The notes below the pieces were generated by a model. That model made no database searches. It saw only the letters and a program-made list of their open reading frames with translations, and was not told the DNA's origin. A stretch of DNA of 64,000 bases from Rutidosis leptorrhynchoides (taxonomy: Eukaryota > Streptophyta > Magnoliopsida > Asterales > Asteraceae). Both the position numbers and the translations under genes were made by a program. The stretch is taken from the NCBI RefSeq assembly GCF_046630445.1, contig NC_092340.1:359642001-359706000 (forward strand). Reading direction: 5' to 3'. Of the stretch, positions 20,887 through 32,422 are shown in pieces (the stretch's first letter is position 1; every line of letters starts with the position of its first letter).

Positions 20887-22940
20887 TTATAAAGGCTTCA
20901 AGATTTCGTCCATCGGGTTGGAATAAAAACGATTGAAAAGCTGAAATTCTTGATACTGGTTGGTGGCGGTACTAGTCTTGGCACGCAAAGCGTGAAGGTC
21001 GGGATTAATGGAGGAGTGTTGCTCGGTTTGAAAGTAATCTGGTGATGACAGTTGCAAAGCTTGGGGAACAGATTGCATCACATTTTGAATAATGAGAGGG
21101 TTGTTTGAGTGCACTTGTTGGGGGTGGTGGTCCAGTGCAATTAGATCGGTGGGCTCGTATAGACCCCATGAGTTGTTTGACAGAAGAGAGAGAGCACGAC
21201 GAATTTCGAGTGCGTCTACATTCGGAGACAAGGACTCCTTGAAGCCTGCATCATCAGAAACTAGTATTTTTAGGACTGCATAACTATTACTCATATATTA
21301 ATATCATTTTAATCATCATTATAAATTATAAATTATAACTATAATTATATTAAATGAAAGCATACCTTGATCAAGAACCTCAACTCTGGTGCCCTTGGAT
21401 GGTACAGGTCTATTGAAAGCGATAGTAGGCATGTCGAAAGCACTTTGCAACTGCATATGAGATATGCCGTTAAAGACTCCAGATTTGTCGGCTTTCATTT
21501 TTGATACAGGGTATTCGAAGTTTGATGAGTTGTCCCATGTTGAACCTACAGCCGGTCTACTTTGAACTGCGGGGACATTGTTTAATACAAAACTCAACTG
21601 TTGTCTCCCACCTGCATAATGTAAAATACATGAGAGGATAATATAGTAACGAGATATCATATTATTATATATATAAACTCTATCAACAATTCAACATGCT
21701 AAACATAACATCAGATCAGCAAAATGTCACTTAAGGAAACATGAGTGAGTGTACATAAGAAGGTTAGATAAAAAGTATATGTGTATGTTTGTATGTGTAT
21801 ATATGCATTTAAATTGTACTAACAGCTCAAGATGTATTATTCCTCTGCACTCTGCAGAGGTAATTAAGTGATTCAGAGTGATATCAAACATAAAGTCCTG
21901 TACCATAAAATGAAGAAGACAGGTTTGGTGAGGTAAACTGGATTGTCTCCTGCTGCGGCTTTCGCCGTCGCGCATTGTGATCAGAAAGCCGTCTGCGACA
22001 ACTCCGTTTCTTCTCGTCAAACTCTCCCAAACCGTGAAATCTATGCCAAATATAACAAAATTATTACATACAGCTTCAAAAAAAAATTTAGAATACCATT
22101 CCTAATTTTAGAACTCGTACCCTCATAGTCTAAAACTAACACTATCTTTCATTCCCTTCCCATTTTATGAATCCATACACCTCTGTACACCTGGCAATCG
22201 GTTCGGGTAAGGTTGGGTTAGGGTCAAACCCAAACGGGTGAAACTCAAATGGATCACATTTTTAACAGACCCAAAAGGGTCGGACCCAAACGGGTCGGAC
22301 CCAAATGGTTCAGATTTTTTAAAGGACCCAAATGGGCCAGATTTTTTAACGGACCCAAACGGGTCGGGTCGAGACCACCTACAACAACAAATTTAGAATA
22401 AGTTCACCTGCTACATTGTTGGCAAAAACGGCGCTCAAGACCAGCTACAACAACTCTTGAACATTTGGAATGAGTTTCACAAACTCTATGTTTTCGATGG
22501 TATTCTTTAGCAGGTGACAAATCAAGATTACATCCTTCAACTTGACATCGTGGAATAGGTGTAATTTGGCAACATGATTTCGATTTTTTCCCGGGCGATG
22601 TAGGAATACCCGAGAAATTCGACATTTTAGAGCTTCCTCTGTTAAAATTATTCTCAAAGTAAGTCCTTTTACCAAGTTTTAAACCAATAAACGGTTCACC
22701 AGAGCTAACCGAAACCTCTATAACCGGTGAACTTCCATTAAGCTGATCACCTCCACCAAAATCCATCTTCGTTATTGTGCTTTTTGCTGACGAATTGTTC
22801 CCGATATCAGATGCCGACAGATTATATGACTGATCAATATCTTCTTCCCAATTGGTCGATTGTTGCTTGTTAGGATTTGTGACTACTTTTGAGCTGAATA
22901 TTTCATTATTTTCCCACTCCCACTTTGTATTCCACTCCAT
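20887..22940 (-). CDS. SPL: SQUAMOSA promoter-binding-like transcription factor (SPL2/10/11 type)
   Basis: Nuclear SBP-box transcription factor of 424 residues that would bind GTAC-core promoter sites and act in the miR156-SPL ageing and shoot-development pathway. Coding exons on the minus strand: 22940-22408, 22040-21904, 21611-21366, 21245-20887; all have GT-AG junctions and keep frame. The SBP domain spans about residues 131-205, with both zinc modules (C132...; CQQCSRFH) split by intron 1 at the usual place, and the bipartite nuclear signal KKRSCRRR...RRRK at 188-205. The words CETHSKC and [13 protein letters not shown] and the N-terminal WEWEN fit the SPL2/10/11 clade (from memory). An upstream in-frame ATG at 22964 exists, but MEWN at 22940 fits the clade better. 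The last exon carries a miR156 target site coding ALSLLS. No defect is visible, so it is probably functional. Confidence 0.93.
21178..21197 (-). promoter_or_regulatory. miR156 target site in the SPL coding sequence
   Basis: The plus strand reads TGACAGAAGAGAGAGAGCAC, which differs from plant miR156 (recalled sequence) at one position. The minus-strand mRNA would therefore pair with miR156 over 20 bases with a single mismatch, as in known SPL targets. It encodes the conserved peptide ALSLLS at about residues 323-328. It predicts cleavage of this transcript in juvenile tissue. Confidence 0.95.
22188..22380. repeat. Degenerate GGACCCAAAYGGGTC tandem repeat in SPL intron 1
   Basis: The word (GG)ACCCAAA(C/T)GGGTC(G) occurs about seven times in 190 bases, partly as a direct 15-base series (22276-22310). 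Each unit is itself nearly palindromic (GACCC...GGGTC). It starts within 30 bases of the exon 1 donor. Confidence 0.85.
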
Positions 22941-24424
22941 GTTTCGAAAATAGTTAGTTTTCACTAGGTTCTCTTACATGGAATGTAAGTAGATTTAAGA
23001 TCTGCAACCATAAAACAAGCACATTTATGAGCATAACTAAATTTCAAGTACAACATTTGCTGTATGCAACACGTGCTTCAAGATACAATAATTGTTAGCA
23101 CTCAGTACAAAAAGATCAGATAACTGAAACGTTTCACATAATAATTGAACATAGAAAAGGATTTGTGAATGTTCTGACTACAAACTTTATATCTAACATT
23201 TTACTTACTTTTGTTGGTCCACAATGTACATATTATCTTAACTACAAATAACAAATGTAACCGTACGAAAAAGTTTAAGGTTTTTTTATTGGATCAGATA
23301 ATAACTTTACATTTGTTTACTGGGAATTAAGACAAGTAAAACTGTCTACGTAAACAACACTTGATGACAAATCTAATTACGATAAGTCACTCAGCTTAGG
23401 GACGCCACTTACAGTGTTTCAAGTTTCAACACTTACTACAATTGAAGGCACAAGGCTCCAATTTCAGATTGTAGTTGAGTGTTTATAGTGTGAAAAATAC
23501 TCGATCTTGTGCAGCTGACCCTAAGTCCAACATTGATTATATGTAGCTAGGTAACATAAAAACGATAGCACTCATCTTCACATATAAGAGTTCCATTGAA
23601 CTTTAATAATTAACAGATCTTTTATTTCCTGTCTCTAACTCCAAAAGTTGAAATAGATGGTTGAAAAAAGTATATGCAAAGTTAATGGCGATAATTGAAT
23701 AGGACCATCCAGTTCCACTGAACCCACACAACTTGGATCATTATCCTTGTATGTAGCGACAAAATAACCTTTAGCTACTCACAAAACAGAAACTCGTACT
23801 TCTTTTTTATTTGGAACGGCAGAAGATTTTATATAAAAACCTAGCAAGATGCTGGAAAAAGAATAGATGCAAGAACATTTTATAAAAAACCTATTTTTGG
23901 AACGGCGGAAGATTTTATAAAAAAAAAATAAAAAAATAGCAACTCATACTTCTAATCTAAACATTGTTTGATAACAAAAACTATAATCTGCAAGAACAAA
24001 TGCACAAATCCAAATACAAATCTAAAAAAGTTTACTTGCATTTACCTCTACAATATTTCTAAAATTCACTCATGTTACAAAAGACAATTATCATTGCAAA
24101 TTTGCTATACCAACCCTCTGTTTGCACCAAAAGGCAATTAATTTGAAATGTCATCAATCTAACATAATCTTTATCTTTATTTTTGTCTAAACCTAATAAT
24201 AGCTAAATTGAAAAACAAAATAAAGCAGCCTGAAACAATGATGCCCTCAAATAAAAGGTGAAAATATGACATTGTTTGGAGTTTATAAAAATTGTTCCCC
24301 ACATGACCTGGAAATGTCATTTTCCAACTAGAGCCACAAAAGTAATAACAGAGTAACAGAAAAAAAATTATTTGCTTTTCCCAAACACACATCTAACCAA
24401 TTCACTCATTCACCTTTCTAAAAA

Positions 24425-24456
<32 letters not shown>

Positions 24457-24555
24457 ACATATACACAGATAAATTAACTTATCCCTATTTTAAATACATT
24501 ATCAGACCAAAAAATCAATAGTCAGTAATCAATGATACAATATATACATATACAT

Positions 24556-24586
<31 letters not shown>

Positions 24587-25138
24587 TAAATAAATTAATT
24601 ATTCCTAATGTGCATATATTATCAGATCAAAAATTGGAAAAAAAGGAGCACGCTGCACCAAAACTGGAAACGACAATCATTAAACATACAGGTATAACAA
24701 ACGCCGTTAAATCGGTTCCCTAATTTTGAAGCGAAATTTGTTGATAAGTACATGGTCAATAAATAGGAATAGGTAGAGGCTAGGGTTTCTACAATCAGAA
24801 ATCAATCAGATATTAGAAAGAAAAAAATCATCTCAAATCTACTTCGTACTCCGCATCTACTATACTATTTCAATGCATTTATGGAAATAAAGCAAAAAAG
24901 TAAAGTTGCTCATTTAGGAATACAAATATAATAGAGTATTTTATATTGTATTTTTTGAAAAACAGAAGGTTATTTATTTTATATATATGTAGTAGAGATG
25001 TAGATGTATATACGAAATTTGTAAAAATAAGAAGGATTACCTATCAAAATTAGAACCTGCAACATTCCAGTAAATGAATGAAAAATGTGAGAAGTTTTAT
25101 TACTGAAAATGGAAGAAATATATAGAAAAAAGTTGAAA

Positions 25139-25187
<49 letters not shown>

Positions 25188-25190
25188 AGG
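22941..25190 (-). other. SPL 5' untranslated region, with a probable 2-kb leader intron
   Basis: An acceptor-like GGTTGCAG on the minus strand ends near 23004, and a donor-like GATAG|GTAATC lies near 25041/25040, so the leader may be split by a 2-kb intron, as in several SPL genes. No coding content. Inside, 23809-23832 and 23895-23918 are two copies of TTTGGAACGGC(A/G)GAAGATT. (TA)/(CATA) tracts lie at 24427-24465 and 24540-24588. Confidence 0.4.
25143..25186. repeat. (AG)n microsatellite, (CT)n on the SPL sense strand
   Basis: 22 AG units. Read on the minus strand it is a CT run in the probable first leader exon or core promoter of SPL; CT tracts are common there in plant genes. Confidence 0.95.
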
Positions 25191-25905
25191 TGACTTTTTA
25201 ATATTAAGATTAAAAAATTAAATAATAAATAATAATTTGTGTGTGCGAGGGAGAAAAAAATAAAAATTGATAAGACAGAGTTAGAAAAAGTAAATCCACA
25301 AGTTGAGACCCCGGAAATAATACGGGGTGGCAGAAATAGTCCTCCAAGATAAATAGGTATTCTTTTTGGCTGTTTGATAATGTAGGATTTGAATACTCTC
25401 CATGTAGAATCCTCCCCATGTACTCTCCATAGATTTTTTGTTTTATTTTTATTTAATTTTTTTTTTTTTAACAAGAGCAAATTTTATCACCAAGAAATTC
25501 ATCACAAAATGAAGGTCATGTTAGTGCACAGTGAATCTCCAGTTCTAGCATTTATGTATGCTTATCTCAGTCATTTGTTATCGAACATCATTATGACTGT
25601 ATAATTGACTATTAGATATTTGTTTGTTAATGTTTCATCGATAGTTAAACAGACTCACTGTCAAAGAGTAAGTCGGTGGAAGTTGATTATCAATAGACTG
25701 AAGGGGTCAGTCGATTGAATGACAGAGTTTGTCGATCGACTAAGACTGCAGATACTATAAATATAGTACGGGTTACTTTGTTAGGTTACTCACTCTACAC
25801 AAACCCTAATTAAATACTACCATTTGTAATCGTTCCCAAACAAAACCAACACGAATGACAACTCTAGGCGTTGTTCTAATTTCTTGTAGGTTCGATTATA
25901 CGATC
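25191..25905. other. Probable SPL promoter region and unassigned DNA
   Basis: No gene found. A poly(T)-headed segment at 25440-25560 looks like the reverse of a retroposon tail. 25640-25900 has a TATA-like ACTATAAATATAGTAC (25754-25769, itself palindromic) and GTCGATTG/GTCGATCGAC words; it could be a remnant of an LTR but no partner was found. Confidence 0.35.
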
Positions 25906-26004
25906 CCGAAAGTTCGTGTTTATTCGTTTAAAGCTTTTTCTAGTATTTTTCGCCTCTAGATCGAGTTTGTGTTATTCGTTTAAAGCTTTTTCTAGTATTT
26001 TTCC
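25906..26004. repeat. Short tandem duplication
   Basis: The word TTATTCGTTTAAAGCTTTTT followed by CTAGTATTTTTC occurs at about 25919-25950 and again at 25972-26003, a period of about 53 bases, identical over about 32 bases. Confidence 0.9.
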
Positions 26005-26640
26005 CGCAAGCAAAACAAACAAAAATACGCCTTAATCCTTGTAATGCCCGTAACTTACTAAGTCTAATAAATGATATAAAAAGGAACTTAAAAAATAAAA
26101 GGACGTTAATCTTATCTAAAGTTAAACATAGGCAAAGCCAAAAAACCCACATAAACTAAAAGTACTACATTTGAAAAACTCAAAGACAAATGTGCTAACT
26201 CCACTTCAGATCTACACTCTTCCCTCGTTCCAATGCCCCTTGATTAACTGTCGTATAAGAAGGGAAAAAAATACAGCTGAGCCAAAGCCAGTGAGCAGTT
26301 ATAAAGCCCAATGAGCGGATATAAACCGACTTATAATTATAAATTTCTAAATAATTTTCATGTGATTGAAGGACTTTAAAATATGTTTAAAAAGAATTTA
26401 TAAAACGAATTTAAATATTTTACGTTTGAACAATACTTGAATATATTATATGAAATGGTATATTGTTTTATTTTAAAGACCACATGTCTGCCCAACCGTC
26501 CGACCTTACTTTTTTTCACTAGTCATTTACATATTTTTTGAACCCCTTATAAAATAACAACTTATACATAACTTAACGGAACATATAAAGCCACATAGAA
26601 TGAGGGACACTCGATACGAATCACCGTATCACTCGCCACA
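26005..26640. other. Unassigned intergenic sequence
   Basis: AT-rich DNA; I see no gene, RNA or element end. Confidence 0.4.
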
Positions 26641-26654
26641 GTCACACATTCTTT

Positions 26655-26785
26655 ACTGGGTTGTTTCGGGGCATTTCGGGGCTGTGTTTTGGGTCTTTTA
26701 TGGCTGTTTCGGGGCAGTCTCGGGGTTGTTCGGGACTGTTTTCGGACAGATTTTGGGGTTGTTTTGGTTGAGTTTATTCGAGACA
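26655..26785 (+). repeat. Degenerate G-rich repeat (TTTCGGGGC words)
   Basis: The words GGGTTGTTTCGGGGC, ATTTCGGGGCTG, TTTCGGGGCAG, CTCGGGGTTG, TTCGGGACTG and TTTTGGGGTTG follow each other with spacings of 10-25 bases. Several sets of four G runs could form a G-quadruplex on the plus strand. The minus frame at 26562-26786 is Pro/Lys/Arg-rich only because of this. Confidence 0.75.
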
Positions 26786-27090
26786 ATTTCCAAAGGTCAA
26801 AATATTATGATTTTTAAATTAATAAACTCGTTAGTACATAAAAAAATGAAGAAATATCAAAATTTATAGACTAATAAATAAAACGAATTTTCAAATAAGC
26901 ATGTCATACGAGTAGTATTTGAGAGGAATGATTTTACTGAAATGATCCTAATACCACCTATAATATTCGTACTTTATCTCGAATAACAAAATTTCAAAGA
27001 CGGAATAATCACCAAATGAATATGGTCGCCGAACCGAATCTAACATATAGAAATATATTAGCACAAAACACATTCAAGTAAGGAGTATGT
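26786..27090. other. Unassigned intergenic sequence
   Basis: Nothing recognisable apart from AT-rich DNA. Confidence 0.4.
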
Positions 27091-27108
27091 AATACCTTTG
27101 ATTTTTTT

Positions 27109-27271
27109 ATTTTTATTTTACCAAATGGCATTTGGCCCAGCAGTGTCGTGGTGGCCCTCCAACCAAGAGGTTGGGGGTTCAAGTCCCAATTGGGACATAT
27201 TCGTGGTAGTAAATATTCGTGTTAATGGTGTGTGTGAGTTTGCCTTTAAAAAAAAAAAAAATTTAATAAAA
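27109..27271 (+). mobile_element. tRNA-derived SINE with poly(A) and target duplication
   Basis: A box B word GGTTCAAGTCC (27176-27186) and a weak box A (GGCCCAGCAGTGTCGTGG, from about 27134) are followed by a short body ending in GAGTTTGCCTTT and an A13 tail. It is flanked by near-identical direct repeats AATACC(T/C)TTGATTTTTTT at 27091-27108 and 27272-27289. Both features show insertion by target-primed reverse transcription. Confidence 0.85.
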
Positions 27272-27290
27272 AATACCCTTGATTTTTTTT

Positions 27291-29251
<1,961 letters not shown>

Positions 29252-29259
29252 CTTATTAG

Positions 29260-29648
29260 CAGTGTTGTAAATCTCCTTATTTCTTCCCGAGATCTCATTT
29301 TTAGAAGGCAACCGAGACGAGATGTCCATCGCTTGAGATTTCCCGGTCAACGGGGTAAAACTTGGTCAAAGCCACAATTTATCGGATTTTCTTGCTCATT
29401 TATCTGATTTTCTCGTAAAATCTCGTAATTTCTCAGATTTTCTCATCATTTATCGGATTTTCTTGTAAAATCTGATAAAATTTATATTAATCTACATTTA
29501 TTTATTTATATATATAGATTTATACTAAAAAACTAAAAAGTCAATGTAAGTCAACGTCCAAGATCTCCTCGAGATTTTTTTAAGATGCCGAGATCTCCTC
29601 AAAAATGTCCAAACGAAATATACCCGAGATCCGAGTTCTCCAACCTTG
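29260..29648. mobile_element. hAT-type MITE, 389 bp, 8-bp target duplication
   Basis: Identical 8-bp direct repeats CTTATTAG flank it (29252-29259 and 29649-29656). Its ends are CAGTGTTGTAAATCTCC and, as reverse complement of the right end, CAAGGTTGGAGAACTCG, imperfect terminal inverted repeats beginning with CA as in hAT elements. The interior repeats words such as ATTTATCGGATTTTCT three to four times. It has no coding capacity. A decayed relative sits at 14352-14679. Confidence 0.85.
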
Positions 29649-29656
29649 CTTATTAG

Positions 29657-30041
29657 TAAGTTACAATTATAAGGTATCCAAAGGTCTTTATATGAAGCTT
29701 GACATGCAAAAGATACAAAGTTAATTCATATATTGTATATAGTTGTTTAAAGTAGTAAGCTTATGATAAATAGAATCTAATGTTGAAAGTTTTAGTTTTA
29801 AAATTAAGTGAATTAGTTAAAATGTACATGGCTTAAGAATCCATTAACTTGTGACAATATAATTAATATATAACTTAGGTAAACGAAATTGTTAAACAAA
29901 CTTAGATAAAATAAAATATAATAAACTTAAGATAAAATGGAATCTTTATTTATAAATTATTATCTATCACGAAACATATATCTTAAATATAATCAAAGTT
30001 ATACTATTATATTATATATTATATTATATTATATACCTATA
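29657..30041. other. Unassigned AT-rich sequence
   Basis: Simple AT-rich DNA with a TATAT run just before the Helitron. No feature supported. Confidence 0.4.
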
Positions 30042-30561
30042 TCTAAAAGGTAAAGTGGAAATGAATAGGTATATAAAAGGTAAAGTGGAAATGAATAGTA
30101 CTATTCATTTCCACTTTTAATAAAATTAACCCCTTAACTTTTATTAAAATACAAATCGAATCTCCACTTTATACGTATATTTTTCTCCAAATTTCACAAG
30201 CTTAACCCCCTAACTTTTATTAAAATACAAATTGAACCCTCACTTTACTAACTTTTTTTTTTTTACTAATATTCAATTTTCACAAACTTAACCCCCTAAC
30301 TTTTATTAAAATACAAATCGAACCCCCACTTTATACGTAAAGTTTTTTCAAATTTCACAAACTTAACCCACTAACTTTTATTAAAATACAAATCGAACCC
30401 CCACTTTACTAATTTTTTTTTTTAAAATAAAATCCGAACGCTAAAAGAAGCAACTTTCACAAAAGGAACAACCCTTCAATGTTATGTCGAAAAAAATTCT
30501 TTTTTACAAAATAGATCAAGACTTTTTTTTAACTCGCATTCAAAACGGAGCCCACAACTAG
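30042..30561 (+). mobile_element. Non-autonomous Helitron, copy 2
   Basis: It starts with TC after an A (30041/30042) and ends CTAG before a T (30561/30562), the Helitron insertion pattern A|T. It carries near its 5' end a perfect 36-base palindrome (30082-30117), then four tandem units of 60-85 bases, each with CTTTTATTAAAATACAAAT, then a tail matching copy 1. The 3' hairpin seen in copy 1 is deleted here (CGGAGCCCACAACTAG). No coding capacity. Confidence 0.75.
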
Positions 30562-30628
30562 TTAATTCTATAAGGTATTACATTCGTAGCATATTCAATT
30601 GTTGGGGACTCTATGTTGGTGGACTCTA

Positions 30629-31500
30629 TGTTGGTGATTTTAGCATGATCCAACATATCATTTTAGTGATTGGATTACTAAGTTGAAAGTATTTTTCGAA
30701 CCATTGATACGTTACATGAATTCGGAGAGTGTGGAGCACACGTTCATAAAACGTGAAGTGGTTTGAGGTTTCTTTTGGACTTGGAAATAATGTTTGGAAC
30801 TTAAGAAATTTGAATTGGACTTGAAAGAATGTTAAACGCGACTTGAAAGGCTAAACACACTTGAAAATAAGCTAAAACAAAAATTTGGTGTGCAGTAGCT
30901 TTAAGCCGCGGCGCGGCTCCTGGGCTCGCTGAGCGGCTTAAGGCATGATTTTCATGTCGAGCGTTTTTGCATGTTTTGAAGTCTGGTCCTTTGTTAGCCC
31001 GCGGGGCGGCTCTTGGGCCAGTGGCACGGCTTAACACTAAGTCGCTGAAAAGGTGCTTTTTCAACCCAAAAGGCACAACCGAACCCCAAACGTTTAGGGG
31101 TTGTTCCAGGGCATTTTAACTGCGTTTTTACATGTTTTTAGACCATTTTTAGTCTAAATACATAAACATTAACTTCCAAGTCACTAATGAGTATGAATCA
31201 AAGGTTGTGACTTTTCAAGAAACCTTTTGACCCATTATAAATACACTCTTCGTGTATTTGAAAAAGGTTCCAGAATTTTTAACCTTTGCACACACTTTCA
31301 ACTTTAAACAATTAGAAGATAAATCTCTGCAATTGTTTTGATTGTTCTCTTTTACCCAAGACAACAATATAGTCTTTGTCTTATCCCAATCGAAACTTCG
31401 TGTAACCCGTGGCTAATTGGGTCGAAATATTCGATTAGGAAAGTGTTCACACGATTCAAAGATCAATCCGGATTCGGTTCCGTTTCAGGCACGAAGATTA
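30629..31500 (+). repeat. 5' LTR of element B (right edge approximate)
   Basis: It starts TGTTGGTGATTTTAGC. A TATA-like TTATAAATACAC lies near 31236. Two GC-rich blocks at 30904-30918 (AGCCGCGGCGCGGCT, a perfect hairpin with a one-base loop) and 30996-31011 are related duplicates about 92 bases apart. No tRNA-Met type primer-binding site was recognised, so the right edge, before the gag ATG at 31547, is a guess. The minus-strand frame at 30801-31076 is not a gene. Confidence 0.65.
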
Positions 31501-31546
31501 CTTGCAATCCAAGTTCATAACATTCTAATCGAATATTTGGATCACC

Positions 31547-32422
31547 ATGTCCGGTGAAACGGTGAAAGAAATGACTTGAAAGTTTGCAAAATTAGAGAAA
31601 TTTGAAGGGGCAGATTTTAGGAGATGGCAAAAGAAGATGCAATTTCTTTTGACCACATTGAAATTGGTTTATGTGTTGTCAACTCCAAGTCCCGCTGAAT
31701 CGGATGACGAGACAATGGAACATGCCCGGTTAAGGAGCAAATGGGACAACGATGACTTGATGTGTCGTGGTCACATTCTAAATGGTATGTCCGATGTTTT
31801 ATTTGATGTTTACAATTCAGTTGAATCGGCAAAGGAACTTTGGGATAAATTGGAGGCCAAGTATATGGCCGAGGATGCATCTAGCAAGAAATTTCTTGTT
31901 AGCAATTTCAACAATTACAAAATTGTTGATACTAGGCCTGTCATGGAACAATTCCATGAGATCCTTAGGATCTTGGGGCAATTTACCCAACACAATATAA
32001 GTGTGGATAAAACTTTTACGGTTTCATCCATCATTGACAAATTGCCACCTTCATGGCAAGACTTCAAACACACACTCAAACACAAAAAGGAAGATATGAA
32101 TTTGAATGAGTTGGGTAGTCACTTGAGAATTGAGGAATCAATTCGGGCACAAGATAGTGGCAAGGGGAAGGGTAAGGAAGTGGGATCTTCTTCAATTAAC
32201 ATGATTGAAGATAAATCCCATGGAAATAAATACAACAAGAAATCAAACAACAAGAAACGAAAGTTTGATGGCAACAAGAATGCGTCCAATAAGAAGGACA
32301 AGAAGTCTTGTTGGAGATGTGGCAAACCCGGTCACTATAAGCGGGATTGCAAAGTCAAGATGGGAGAAGAAGGAAGCACATCGGGTGCGGGCCAAGGATC
32401 AAAGGATCCTACTCCTAATTAA
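31547..32422 (+). pseudogene. Gag of element B
   Basis: Copia-type Gag (UBN2-like core) with one CCHC zinc knuckle, CWRCGKPGHYKRDC, near residue 260. ATG 31547 is followed after ten codons by TGA (31577-31579); the same frame then stays open to TAA 32420-32422. After that stop the frame continues directly into protease, so gag and pol were one polyprotein separated now by a stop. A Lys/Asn-rich stretch precedes the knuckle. Confidence 0.85.

Noticed and set aside
22962-22964. Upstream in-frame ATG for the SPL protein
   Set aside because: It would add eight residues not seen, as far as I recall, in the SPL2/10/11 clade; the MEWN start at 22940 fits better. Not excluded.
30801-31076. 91-codon minus-strand frame
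   Set aside because: Lies within the 5' LTR of element B and results from its GC-rich hairpin blocks.
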